DNA of 17,300 nucleotides from Gryganskiella cystojenkinii (Eukaryota > Mortierellomycota > Mortierellomycetes > Mortierellales > Mortierellaceae): contig JAAAIG010000811.1 in assembly GCA_015852425.1 (NCBI GenBank), positions 1 through 17,300 of the forward strand, given 5' to 3'. Every line of letters starts with the position of its first letter. Within the stretch, counting starts at the first letter, position 1. Position numbers and translations under genes: made by a program. Below are positions 7,314-17,300 of the stretch, one piece after another. The notes below the pieces were generated by a model that did not search any database, was not told where the DNA came from, and saw nothing but the letters and a program-made list of their open reading frames with translations.

Positions 7314-10300
7314 TTATGATGAGCTACTCTTGATCCCTCCCCATTCAAGAACCTTGCCCCAGCTTCGTCTCTTAGTCCGCTCCTGGGTAGTTGTAGCCGC
7401 CACTGGTGCTGTCATCAGCCTAAGTTTACCAGAGATAAAGTTAAAGAACGCATAAGAGAGGTCAATATCTTTGAATTATACAACCCAGCAACAATGCAGG
7501 GGTGATAACAAAAACTTACTTCTCCAACATCCTGGTGACATCGTCTGGCTTGACTTGGGAATAGTACTTGCTACGGATCTGAGGATCCATGTACTCTTCT
7601 GTGTTCTCAGAGAGGAGCAACGAGATCAGCTATGTACAAAAAACCAACAATGGGCATAATTGGGAAGGGGGTTAGAGAAGACAATAAAAAAGATTGGTCG
7701 AAACACTTTAGATCTCGCTGAATTAAAAAAACAATACGAAATTGAAAATAAAAAAACATGATAGCTGTACCTGGCGCAATGAAGTGAAAGTCTCTGCCAC
7801 ATTGGGGTTATCCAGAGTGGTGACGAAGTTCTCGAGGTACCGCACATCCTTGTCAAACTGGGAAACAAAATTTTGGTTGATGTGCTTAACACTTGGTTCC
7901 GTGAAGATGTTCTATGAGTAGAGGAGAAAGAAAATTGGGGACGATGAGCGAATATTTTTTTTTAAAAAAACGATACTTTGGGTGGGATGAATAAACAGAT
8001 CACATCATAACAGCTTACATGCAACATAGCAGCCAAATGCTCCAAAGCATCATAGTACACGTAAGTCTTGATCGACTCTGGTAAACTCTGTAGCGTGGGG
8101 CCCATGACGGCAGACAGGAAGGACACCAGTTCTAATCCAAAAAAGGCAAGGACGATCAGATAATGCGTTTTTTATCTCCCATCCTACTCCAACATTCGAC
8201 TGTTCTTACCTTGCATGTATGCACTGTGCAAGTCCTGAGTCTCTATTGGGAGCCTAAAAGTGGAAGTAACGCTCCGTTAGCCCAGGTTCGCTTTCATCCC
8301 TTACCTATACAAGTACCCCGTGATCTTCTTACCACTCGTATTCCGCCAACTCTAGCATATCGTCGATCTTGGAGTTGACCAGCTCAGAGATACGTTTCTC
8401 GGCACTCTTTCGAGTCTCGCGGAACAGACTCGTGGCCTGGAGAGAGATCTTGGTTGTGTCGGACGTCGATCTACAGTATAGAGGTAAGAAATGCAGATTA
8501 GTATAATTTGATCCGCTTAATAATGTTAATCATCCTTATATCCAATATGCCGATTATACAGGAGAACGTACCTGGACTCTGTTAAGAGAAGTTCAAAATC
8601 AGAGCAAGCACCCTGGAAGTATTCCAAGTTGATGATAATCTGCGCAATCTGTGAGAGGTTCCCAGACTCCAGTTTTTTAAGCCAAACCGAGTGAACATGT
8701 TGAATTAACAGGGTATCCAAGCTCTAATGTAATTGACAAATGATAAAAAACTGGTGTTAGACAACGCGAAAGAATTTCATGTTATGCCCTCGGACGCGAA
8801 GAAATAGCGTGGGTTTTTTCGGTTAAGGCTTACGTCCTTGACAAGCTCATCCATCTCGTTCTGCTCCTGATTAAAGCCCTCCACGAACCGGTAGAACTGT
8901 CCAACGAATAGTCGAATATCCTCGCAACAGTATGGTACAACTTTTGAAAATGGAAGCGTTCTCGGGAAGCTATAATCGGGGAAACATAGTAAACGTGTTA
9001 ATAATCTCATTCATGACCATGATAGGCAAGACAAAAACCGAACGCATGATCCTGTTTGGGCAACTACCCTAGTTTGGTCGCTCTTCGATCCTCCTTGAAA
9101 CGGAAGGCCAACTGCAGCAAATTGTATTCGTCCTGGTTCTCAACCAACATAGGCGTGTAGTCGTCTTCATCCACGAGCTATTACAATAAAAGGAACATGT
9201 CCGGGTTAAATCAGAACTCATTTGACGACCACCAAAAGAAAAATCATGAGAATATTATATATACTCCGAGTATCCCATCATACCTTATGGAAATTAGAAC
9301 TGAACTTGGTCTCCAGTTGATCAGCATAGGTGCGGAACAAAGTCAAGAGCAAGTCGTTGAGTTTACTGACAGGGTAGTTGTAGGACTCCATCGTCTGGAT
9401 ATAGAGCATCAACAACATCTTGACGTCCAAGAACATATCCGGATCCTGACAGTTAGCAAGACCCTCGGACAAGAGTCTGAGCAACAAGTTTGTCACTAGC
9501 TCGCAGAGCTCGTCCAACTGATAACAGTGAGAAAGGATAAAATTTTGAGATGAGCATTCGTGGCCAATCCAAGGGGTCTAGCGTACTGACGGTATCTCAG
9601 TATCAGTGTGCACTATATCCTTTTCTTTTTTTTTTCTTTTTTTTTTACCTGAGCCTGGGTACGGAAGTTGGTCGTCGAGTACAGGATGATATGCTCTACG
9701 ATAAAGAATCCAGCAATATCCTGAAGCAGTGATCTGAAATTGTCCGTGTTACGGTCCTTGAGGTTGAACGAGGAGTTAATTGACGACAGCGTCAATTTTG
9801 CCTGCGCTTTACGATCCTCTGCATAACTGGTTCTGAACTCTGCGCGTTGCCCGAGTTCGTCGTAAATGTGAAGACACTGGTATAAGGGTTTGAAATCCAG
9901 CTTGACGTTGTTTGTGTCCATGATGTCGACTAAAAGATGATATGCAAAGGAGGCAGTTTAGAATCAGATAAGAGGTACTTTTCGCTGCAACGAGCGACAT
10001 GACCGCAGTACCGGCGGTTTGCTTTACCCTCGATTTCTTCATTGATCGCCATTTCAACAGCAGAGTTGACAGTATGTGAGGTCTTGAGTTTGAAGCCTCT
10101 GCTGGATCGTTCACGCCATCGTTGCTGTCTCGCTGCCATGGTATCCATTGCCACTTTTCCCATCTCCTTTTGACTCGTTCGGATACTATTTTATGCGGGT
10201 AAGGCAATGATATATTAGTGAATAGTCGATTTCTGGCGATTCCCTGGTCAAGCCCACTTCAATGCGACGATTACTCACCTGAAGAGCCACTCCTTCACCT

Positions 10301-11095
10301 CCGTTGTGACGGCATCCTTGATAGCATGCTGCAATATGGGAATGCAATCCTCTATAGGTGATAAGAAATAAAATGAATATTCAAATTGTAAGGAATCGAA
10401 TGAGCCCTGTTCAACTGATCGTGACGAACTCCAGTTAGCGGTATAACACTTACGCATATGTCGTGCAAACTCGAACTGGATAACACTCCTGAGATGAACA
10501 ACCTGGATCTCATCGACAATCTAATTGGCAGCAAAAAAAAAGAACAAACACACACCCACACACAAAAGTTAGACTACTACTACCACCACCTCCGTTCCTG
10601 GACTTCAACGAAGTATAGGTCTGTGTTCATTCTTACGCGCAACGCAGAGTAATATTTGCGATTCTCAACCTGGACATTGACTCTATTGGCCAAGTCCAAG
10701 AAATGAATACAGGTCTTGAGCGTCTCTGTTGCCGTAGCAATATTTTCCAAGATCTTTTTCGATTCGATCAACTCTCGCTTCTTGGCAGTCAGTTCCGAGC
10801 CTGCGCCCTGAACATCCGAGTTGAGTGTGTGAATCTTGTTTTTCAGGTCCACGGTCCCCTGACGAACTTTGAGCAAACGATCGACAGACTGGACGAATTC
10901 CTGATAGTTTGTATTGCACATTTTTTCGATTTCAATTTCTTTACGACGGATAAAGGCGCCGAGTTGGTCGAGAAAGGGTTTCATCTTGTCATTGCGGTAG
11001 ACGTCCTTCATGGTCGGACCCAGATGCTCCAGGTTCTCGGCATCGTTCGTGGCATCCGAAACCAGGACGAGCTGTTGAATATCAAACTCGGCCAT
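7314..11095 (-). CDS. SEC15: Exocyst complex subunit Sec15, 15 exons, 773 aa
   Basis: Sec15 is a subunit of the exocyst, which tethers secretory vesicles to the plasma membrane; in yeast it binds the vesicle Rab Sec4. Exons (minus strand): 11095-10637, 10520-10454, 10351-10279, 10185-10028, 9929-9649, 9517-9284, 9177-9068, 8969-8834, 8723-8572, 8470-8333, 8253-8210, 8131-8019, 7911-7771, 7629-7520, 7419-7314. They sum to 2322 nt in one frame. Family landmarks include an N-terminal coiled-coil (about residues 25-140), FEFARHM (exon 2), the IKDAV...WLF segment (exon 3), PLYQCLHIYDELG (exon 5), DDYTPM (exon 7), and the C-terminal Sec15 domain with AEKRISELVNSKIDDMLELA at 580-599 ending in EYEW. 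The start at MAEFD fits the family; an in-frame Met 35 codons upstream adds no conserved sequence. The length is slightly below the usual 800-900 aa. Intron 1 holds CA- and ACC-type simple repeats. Boundaries are hand-derived. Confidence 0.9.
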
Positions 11096-11518
11096 AGTGA
11101 TGGTGAGATGAAGTCGAATTCGAGGGTTAGGTTGAAGACGGACGGGGGGTGTATTGATGGTAGAAAAGGAGAGAAAACAGGGAAAGTGATGTCCATGCAC
11201 AAAATGAATGAACGCCCAACGGCACGGTACATCCCAAAAGCGTGGCTCTTTCCGCGTACAGTAAGAATTTCTTCGCAGTCACACGTCACGTGTAGATCGC
11301 GGCATTGAGACCCGTTATGCCTGTAGCTGCAGTCAGGACCAGTTCAGAAAAAAAATGACGATCTGTCCCAGGAACATCAAGCCTTTGTCCCTTAGCCCCG
11401 TCCCCATCTCCGTTCCTTCTCTCCTTGGTGGCCACAAGTGATGGTGATTCAAGATCCATATTTTTATTTCTTCTTTTCCTCTCTCAACTCTTGCCAATCA
11501 CATACATCACCTCCGACT
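11096..11518. promoter_or_regulatory. Shared divergent promoter of SEC15 and VPS10
   Basis: The two genes are transcribed away from each other across 423 bp, so this interval must hold both promoters and leaders. No good TATA box is visible on either strand. The VPS10 side (about 11440-11515) is pyrimidine-rich, as in many fungal leaders. In-frame ATGs lie upstream of both chosen starts but give no family-like sequence. Confidence 0.65.
11287..11292. promoter_or_regulatory. CACGTG E-box
   Basis: The palindrome CACGTG sits inside ACACGTCACGTGT, so a CACGTC half-match overlaps it. It lies 192 bp from the SEC15 ATG and 227 bp from the VPS10 ATG. CACGTG is the known target of bHLH factors (Cbf1/Pho4/SREBP type). 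Its use here is inference. Confidence 0.45.
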
Positions 11519-14500
11519 ATGCTGCTTCGATACTCATGGATACCTCTCTCAATATTCCTTATATCTCTCGGGTCTGGACACCCGTCTCCAGGTGTAACTC
11601 CAGCAAACGATCTATTCAAGACCATTTTTCAATCTCTGACACCAAACTCTCACTGGTTAACAACATCCCCACGGCATGACGGTCTCGCATCGCCTGAAGA
11701 ACAGGTGAAGTGCACCCTTTCAGCGTTCTCGTCCGGGATGCGAGGTGGTTTCAAGTATTTTCCTTCTTCCTCCATCGTCATGTTTCTCACTCAATCTGAC
11801 GAAGCTTGGCGGAGTCGTGACGGAGGGTCAACTTGGACTCGAGTTCTTCAGCAGGTTGGTCGACTCCTCTCCCTCCACCTGCATGATACGAACGACAAAC
11901 TCGTCTTTCTCCTCGCGGAGGACGTTATTTTGGTCTCGTTCAACAGAGGCGAGACCTTTGAGCGCAGAGAGATCCCTGTGCCACCGAATCGAATTGGTCT
12001 TCAAGTGTTGGATTTTCACTTGGACCAAGACAAGGCCGATTGGGTCTTGTTCCTTGGTCAGGCAGAGGACGAGTGTTTCACGAGGTTGTATCGATCCAAG
12101 GATCATGGATACAATTGGGAGGAGATTGACACCTGGATCGAAAAGGCCCAATATGTCAGTTTGAAGAGTACCTCGCAAAAGAACGCCCAAGAGGGATTGT
12201 TTGCGATGGCGTGGAAGAAGCCAATGCCTACGGGTGTCTGTCAAGATGAAGTCCAGTCTTCGGTAGCCCATCCGTTGCAGCTCGTGTATTATGACCTGAA
12301 GGGCAAGGATAGGTCTCGGGACGTTTATTTTGATCATGTCACACAGTTTTCTGTGGTGGGAAAGTACCTCGTTACCGCGGTGGTGGGTGCTCTTTTAACT
12401 ATTTATCCGAATCACACAGAATTTGGAAAAGAACGATGTCGACATTTAATAATCATGATCTCTTCTATTGAATCGGAACCAGGAGCAAGAACACGACCTG
12501 ACAATGCATATCTCCCTCGACGGCAAATCTTTTACGCGTGCCATCTTCCCACCCAACATCCGTGTTGACAAGAACGGGTTCACGATCTTGCAATCCACCA
12601 CGGGAAACCTCGTCATCGATATCTCAAAGTCAGGCAGCGGTGTTCAGGGTCGAGAAGTTGGTCGGCTTTTCAAGGCCAATAGCGACGGGATTTATTTTTC
12701 AATGTTGCTCGACAACACCAACAGGAACAGTCTTCAGCTCGTCGACTGGGAAGCCATAGGTGGGATTGAGGGGGTTGCTCTCGCGAACCAGGTCATCAAT
12801 ACCAAAGGTCTTGCCAGGGATGGGAGCAAAAGGATGAGAACCATGATTACGTTTAACGACGGTGGGACTTGGACTCCTCTCAATGCGCCAAAGGCCAATC
12901 GATGCACAAGTCTAGATCCAGAGAATTGTCGACTCCACCTGCATAGTGTTACGGATTTCCAAGGTTCCGGTTTGGTCTTCAGTGCATCCTCTGCCGTGGG
13001 TATTGTGATGGGTGTCGGGAACGTGGGTCCATTTCTCTTGCCGAGGCCACTCTGCCAGACCTACCTCAGTCGGGATGCCGGTAGGACATGGACAAAAGTT
13101 AGTGAAACCCCGGATCTGTTCGAGTTTGGCGACGAGGGCGGGGTTCTTGTTTTGGTTAACCCATCTTTGCCCACGACTGAGGCTTCGTTTTCGTTTGATT
13201 TTGGGTCAACCTGGCAACAGACACAGTTCTCCGAGACCCCGGTATTGGTTTCGACTCTCTCGGCTGATCCAACCTCGCATACATCTCAGATTGTCATCAC
13301 GGGGAGGAGACTCGCAGGAAATAACAATGATGAAGAAGAGGATCAACAGCGATTTGTCATTGCGACTTTGGATTTTTCGGATCGGCCCCAGTGTGTCTTG
13401 GACAAGTACAACAAAGAAAGGAGTGACTTTGAGAAATGGTCACCGCTGATGGCCTATAGCGATCGATGCATCCTTGGTCGAGAGGTATACGCTTGTATTT
13501 CTTTTGGGTTATGTATTGGTTTGAGTTGTGTATTTTTTTATCAAGACTAAACATTACAATATAGATCTGGTACTGGAGGCGAAAACCATACAGACTATGC
13601 AGAGTCAACGACGAAGACGGTGTTCCGGAGCAAGAACAGGTCAATTGCAAATGTACCGAGCGCGATTACGAATGTGACATTGGATTCTTTCGGGAGAGCA
13701 CCACAGGTGGTTGTCAACGCTTCAGTCACGATCCTGAAAAGCCTAAAGTCTGCAACGGTACATATCTTGCGCGATCTGGTCTCCGAAAGATTGAGGCGAG
13801 TGTTTGCAAAGGTGGTGTAGTACTCGAAAATACTCAGGTGGAACGACAATGTGGTCTATTGAAAGATGTTCAGAGTCATGGATCGATGTTTGCTGGCCAG
13901 ATCAAGCCAGACAGTCTTTTTTATTTTCCAGGGTCGGATGTGAGTGTGAATCTGACTTTAATTCACGTAACACGTATATTATGCATAGTACGGCTACCAA
14001 TAACTATTTTTTTTCATTAATCCTAGACGATTATGGTCGTGTCCGAGTCCGGTGTTTTTATGAGCGAGACCGACGGTACTTACTGGTCAATGGTGGAAAT
14101 CGAAGGGCATGCGTTGACCGCGCAACTGCATCCTTACGACAAATATCGGGCCATGATAACTACAACGGAGACAAAACAGTACTTGACCCAAGACCGTGGC
14201 CAAAACTGGGACGCGTTGGATCTGCCTCTCCGACCGGGCATCACGCTCAATCTCGACATTTGGTCTTTTCATCCCACAGAACCCAACTGGATCATTTTCA
14301 TGGGCGAGTCCGGTTGCAGCTACCTCAGCACCAAAGCCTGCCATTCTTCGGCCTATTACTCGCTCGACAGTGGCAAATCGTGGTCATTCCTTACAGGCTG
14401 GGCCAAGTCATGTCGATGGTCACAGACGCCAGAGTTTTCGTTGGTCCACAAACAAGGTATCTATTGTGAGCAATATGCAGATCAGACAACGTCACAGCGG

Positions 14501-16765
14501 CAACAATCCAATATGCGAGTGCCAACGAGACTCGTTTTCACGGACGACTTCATGAGGTCGTCAACTGTTCAACTGGAGTCAATTGTCGGGCATGCCGTTC
14601 ACTCAGAATTCTTGGTTGCGGCAGTCATCAATCGATTGGAACCTACCCTTTCAATGACATCCAGCTTGGACGGAGTCAACTTTAATTCTGTCAGCTACCC
14701 ATCGAACATTCAAGTTGACCATCCAGTACGTCTTTTTTTTTCTTTTTGATATGGTGCTCCGTCAGTTGTTTGTGATCACGAATCAAGGGTATATTCAAGT
14801 AGGGGGTTTAATATTTTTTCTACCCTCTTATCCTAGTCATACAGCGTTCTGGACTCGGCTGTGGGCTCGTTGGTCATGTCGATCACGACCGTGGATCGAC
14901 CGGGCTCTAGTTTCGGATCTTTGTTCATGTCCGATTCGTCAGGTCAGTTCTTTTCATTGACCAACAGGCATGTCAACATCAAAGACAATGATGGCAACCC
15001 CACCGAGTTCGAGCGTATGCCTGAAATCGACGGTGTGGCGTTGTTGAACGAGGTCATGAACCCGAATCAAGTCAGCCTTGGACACAAGAAGCTATTGAGA
15101 ACCAAGATCACTATGGACAATGGTCGGACCTGGAGACCCATTTTAGCACCAACAACGGAGGTAAACGGCAAACCGTTTGGTTGCACGGTAAGAATTGGTC
15201 GTCTTTTCTATGTGTTTTATCTTCCGACTTTAGTATTCCAAATCAATATTCGCTTGTTTAATGGGCATTTCTCATTGTTTCATCGCAAATTTTAGCCAGG
15301 AGAGTGCTTCTTAAACCTACAGAGTCAAGGAGGTTCTTTTGGTATGGATGTCGCAGGAAGAGTTCCCGGGATGATGATACGGATCGGTAACGTCGGCCCT
15401 TACTTGAAGGATACGCTCGATTGTCATACCTTCATGACCCTAGACGGAGGTCATTCTTGGCGCCAGATCATTCGAGGTCCCTATAAACATGCGTTGGGAG
15501 ATCAAGGAAACATCATGGTCCTGATCCGCAGCGACGAACGACCTACGAACCAGATTCTGTACTCGCTCGATCACGGTCAGTCTTTTGTCCCTTTCCAGTT
15601 CTTGTCTTCTTCGTCATCTCTGCCACAGCTTGGAGACGTCGAATCGGTCTTTGTCAAGCGGTTGATCACTCGGCCTGGAGGAGTCGGGACCTCTTTCTTG
15701 ATCCTCGCCAACCCTGCCTTGTCCACAACAAGGTCATCTTTGGTTGGGAGTGCTTACAGTCTCCAACACTGGATCTTCCGGATCGATTTCTCGGGGCTGG
15801 ATTTCCCAACCTGCATCTTGGATCTGAAGGATGAGGAGAACGACGATTTTGAAAGGTGGAGCCTGGCACGGCTCGAACAGACTCACCAGCGAAAGTATCT
15901 GCAACATGGAATTGGCGAGGATTTAGAAGAGGATACGCCAGAGAAGGGTTGTTTGTTTGGACGCAAAGTTCAATATCTCAGGAGGATCAGCGACCGTCAA
16001 TGTTTCTTTGGCAACGACTTTGATCCTCGGCCTCACCATGAACTTGACCAACCCTGTGCCTGCACTCGAGCCGATATTGAGTGTGATTTTGATTACGAAC
16101 TCGTATCCTTAGCCTCGCCGGATGTTCCCTCGCAGAACAAGACATTGCCAGGGACGACCACGCCATCGACGTTGTTCCAATGTATTCCCATCCCGCAGGA
16201 TAATCACAGACATGCACCTGAAGCTGTCTCTGTCCCTCAAGAATGTCTTCAAGGCCTACAGTTCTACCACGAATCGATTGGGTACCGGAAGATGGCGATC
16301 TCAAGTTGTGTTGGTGACCACCCACTCCTTGGTCTCAAGAAATCTTGTTCGCCTTTTGTTACCCCGTTCCCCTTGCGACGACATCTCGGACTTGGTTCTT
16401 GCATCGCCATTTTCGTGGCCATGATGGTCCTAAGTCTTTCAACAGTTGTCGTCGTCCGAGCAATCATCCAAAAAGCTTCACAATCTGGTCCATCATCACC
16501 GGCACCCATTCAACTTCATCGGGCAGAGTCCCGGACACCTCTCTTGGAATCCACCGCTGCGTTCTCGACAGAGCTCTTGCCACAATCGATCAAGGACGGG
16601 CTCGAGGTAGTCATTGACAGGTTGCAAGGAGCCTGGGATGTAGTGGCGAGAGTGGCTCTTCCTGTGAGGGATCGACGGCGACTGAACGACAACTTGTACC
16701 AGAGTCTGGAAGAAGAGCAAGTCGGTCCGGAAGACGCCACGATGGTGGATGACGGTACCGACTAG
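11519..16765 (+). CDS. VPS10: Vps10/sortilin-family vacuolar protein sorting receptor, 6 exons, 1586 aa
   Basis: Vps10 is the type I membrane receptor that carries carboxypeptidase Y-type hydrolases from trans-Golgi to endosome and is recycled by retromer. Exons: 11519-12382, 12483-13484, 13565-13939, 14027-14725, 14837-15187, 15296-16765 (4761 nt, one frame, all five introns phase 0). Residues 1-20 are a signal peptide (MLLRYSWIPLSIFLISLGSG). Two Vps10 beta-propeller domains follow, marked by Asp-box motifs such as SRDGGSTW (99-106), SKDHGYNW (193-200), SLDGKSF (299-305), NDGGTW (413-418), SRDAGRTW (484-491), QDRGQNW, SLDSGKSW, MDNGRTW and TLDGGHSW. Each domain ends in a Cys-rich 10CC module, one starting near Cys592 (CKCTERDYECD) and one near Cys1270 (CACTRADIECDFDYE). 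A transmembrane helix lies at about 1461-1484, followed by a tail of about 100 residues with YQSL at 1565-1568. The length matches yeast Vps10 (about 1580 aa). An earlier in-frame ATG at 11438 would bury the signal peptide. The first donor (GTGGGT) is the weakest junction. Confidence 0.93.
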
Positions 16766-16869
16766 ACCCTGACAAAGGAGAAGGCACGATATTCGTTTGC
16801 CTCTCTCTCGAGCAATGATCAAATCAAGGGTGGCTTTGAAATATAGTGCAAGTCATCTAGTCCCACACA

Positions 16870-16875
16870 AATAAA
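16870..16875 (+). terminator. VPS10: Poly(A) signal AATAAA of VPS10
   Basis: AATAAA occurs 105 nt after the VPS10 stop codon in an A/T-rich stretch, at a normal distance for a fungal 3' UTR. Confidence 0.55.
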
Positions 16876-17115
16876 TCAAACTTTAATAACAATGAAGCGG
16901 CAAGCACAATTCTGAAGAAGAGGTTCTTTGGCGGTGGACCTCACTCTTACCTTCCCAGGAATGTTTTCCTTTTCTCGAATAGTCAGAATTCAGAAGGCGC
17001 CTTCTGGTGATGGCGAAAAATAAACAGATTCTGCGGGTCAAAACATACGCTATCTGATTGGCTGGGACACCATGTGAATGCCAGTGCACAGCATCTGTCG
17101 TGGTTTGGGTCGACA

Positions 17116-17127
17116 ACCCTTAAGGGT
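17116..17127. promoter_or_regulatory. Perfect 12-bp palindrome ACCCTTAAGGGT upstream of a TATA box
   Basis: The palindrome ends 24 bp before TATAAAG at 17152, in a position typical for a dimeric activator or repressor site. The factor is unknown. Confidence 0.4.
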
Positions 17128-17151
17128 GTGTTGCTGTCCCAAACCCGCCAC

Positions 17152-17158
17152 TATAAAG
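17152..17158 (+). promoter_or_regulatory. TATA box TATAAAG of a gene running off the right edge
   Basis: TATAAAG with a palindrome upstream and a splice donor 62 bp downstream of its end suggests a real plus-strand promoter. Transcription would start near 17180. Confidence 0.5.
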
Positions 17159-17178
17159 TCTATCGTTCTGCACCTTGG

Positions 17179-17219
17179 ATGAAATTCGCCTCCCTTTTGC
17201 GAACTATTCCTCTGTGCAG
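17179..17219 (+). CDS. Possible first exon of a truncated gene (5' end only)
   Basis: An ATG at 17179 opens MKFASLLRTIPLC, which looks like the start of a fungal signal peptide, and is followed at 17220 by GTAAGA, a good splice donor. Two things argue for caution. The ATG lies only about 20 bp after the TATA box, so transcription may start at or after it and the exon may be untranslated leader. The nearest acceptor (TTTAG ending at 17264) would bring a stop within four codons. The true acceptor is probably beyond the window. Confidence 0.25.
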
Positions 17220-17300
17220 GTAAGAGAAACACAGTTACCTTTATTCCATACTTATTATCTTTAGTGTCCTTTAAATACCTTTCAATACCCTAACAATAAA

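Larger units (their letters stand above)
16766..17300. other. VPS10 3' flank and promoter of the next plus-strand gene
   Basis: The stretch contains the VPS10 3' UTR and poly(A) signal, then a region with no coding evidence (about 16900-17100). It ends with a palindrome at 17116-17127, a TATA box at 17152 and a possible first exon with a GTAAGA donor at 17220. Confidence 0.55.

Noticed and set aside
11096..11200. N-terminal extension of SEC15 from an in-frame Met at 11200
   Set aside because: The extra 35 residues are His/Pro/Arg-rich and not Sec15-like; the MAEFD start fits better and leaves a normal leader.
10703..11308. 201-codon plus-strand open frame
   Set aside because: It is antisense to SEC15 exon 1, which has family-specific sequence; the plus frame has none.
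11438..11518. N-terminal extension of VPS10 from the ATG at 11438
   Set aside because: It would place 27 residues before the hydrophobic core and spoil the signal peptide; the sequence is a pyrimidine-rich leader.
12383..12568. VPS10 exon 1 read through to the stop at 12568, suggesting a frameshifted gene
   Set aside because: A 100-bp GT-AG intron (12383-12482) restores the frame and joins two parts that align with the family without a gap.
1..17300. CRISPR array, tRNA, rRNA or LTR pairs
   Set aside because: I saw no regularly spaced direct repeats with unique spacers, no cloverleaf with A/B boxes and no long terminal direct repeats by eye.

Overview
The window is nuclear DNA from a filamentous, early-diverging fungus, most likely Mortierellomycota or a close Mucoromycota relative. 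The assignment is an inference. It rests on two conserved eukaryotic trafficking genes split by many short introns (78-141 bp, mostly GTAAGT/GTACGT-like donors and TAG/CAG acceptors), an intronless F-box/leucine-rich-repeat gene of a type abundant in these fungi, a decayed non-LTR retrotransposon, and a small cysteine-rich secreted protein. No rRNA, tRNA, CRISPR or bacterial operon structure was seen.

Layout. 1-2051 has no convincing gene; it holds an inverted repeat, low-complexity DNA, a short repeated motif and an old tandem duplication, and ends in a TATA promoter. 2052-2378 (+) is a single-exon secreted protein of 108 aa with ten cysteines in its mature part. 2593-3520 (-) is a frameshifted LINE remnant with a 20-nt A tail on its own strand. 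3521-4304 is gene-poor and carries three copies of a 22-bp pyrimidine repeat. 4305-4975 (+) looks like a decaying coding sequence with frame changes and an internal stop. 5010-6683 (-) is a 557-aa F-box/LRR protein.

The right half holds the two best-supported genes, arranged head to head. SEC15 (exocyst subunit) runs on the minus strand from 11095 to 7314 in 15 exons and encodes 773 aa. VPS10 (sortilin-type vacuolar sorting receptor) runs on the plus strand from 11519 to 16765 in 6 exons and encodes 1586 aa. I derived both gene models by hand: every splice junction keeps the frame and gives continuous family-like protein. They share a 423-bp intergenic promoter with a CACGTG E-box. The last 500 bp hold the VPS10 poly(A) signal and a TATA promoter for a gene that continues past the right edge.

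Functional picture. Sec15 acts in polarised exocytosis at the plasma membrane, and Vps10 sorts cargo from the Golgi to the endosome/vacuole. The pair therefore couples two post-Golgi routes, which makes shared regulation plausible but unproven. The rest is accessory: a possible effector-like secreted protein, transposon debris and a fast-evolving F-box gene.
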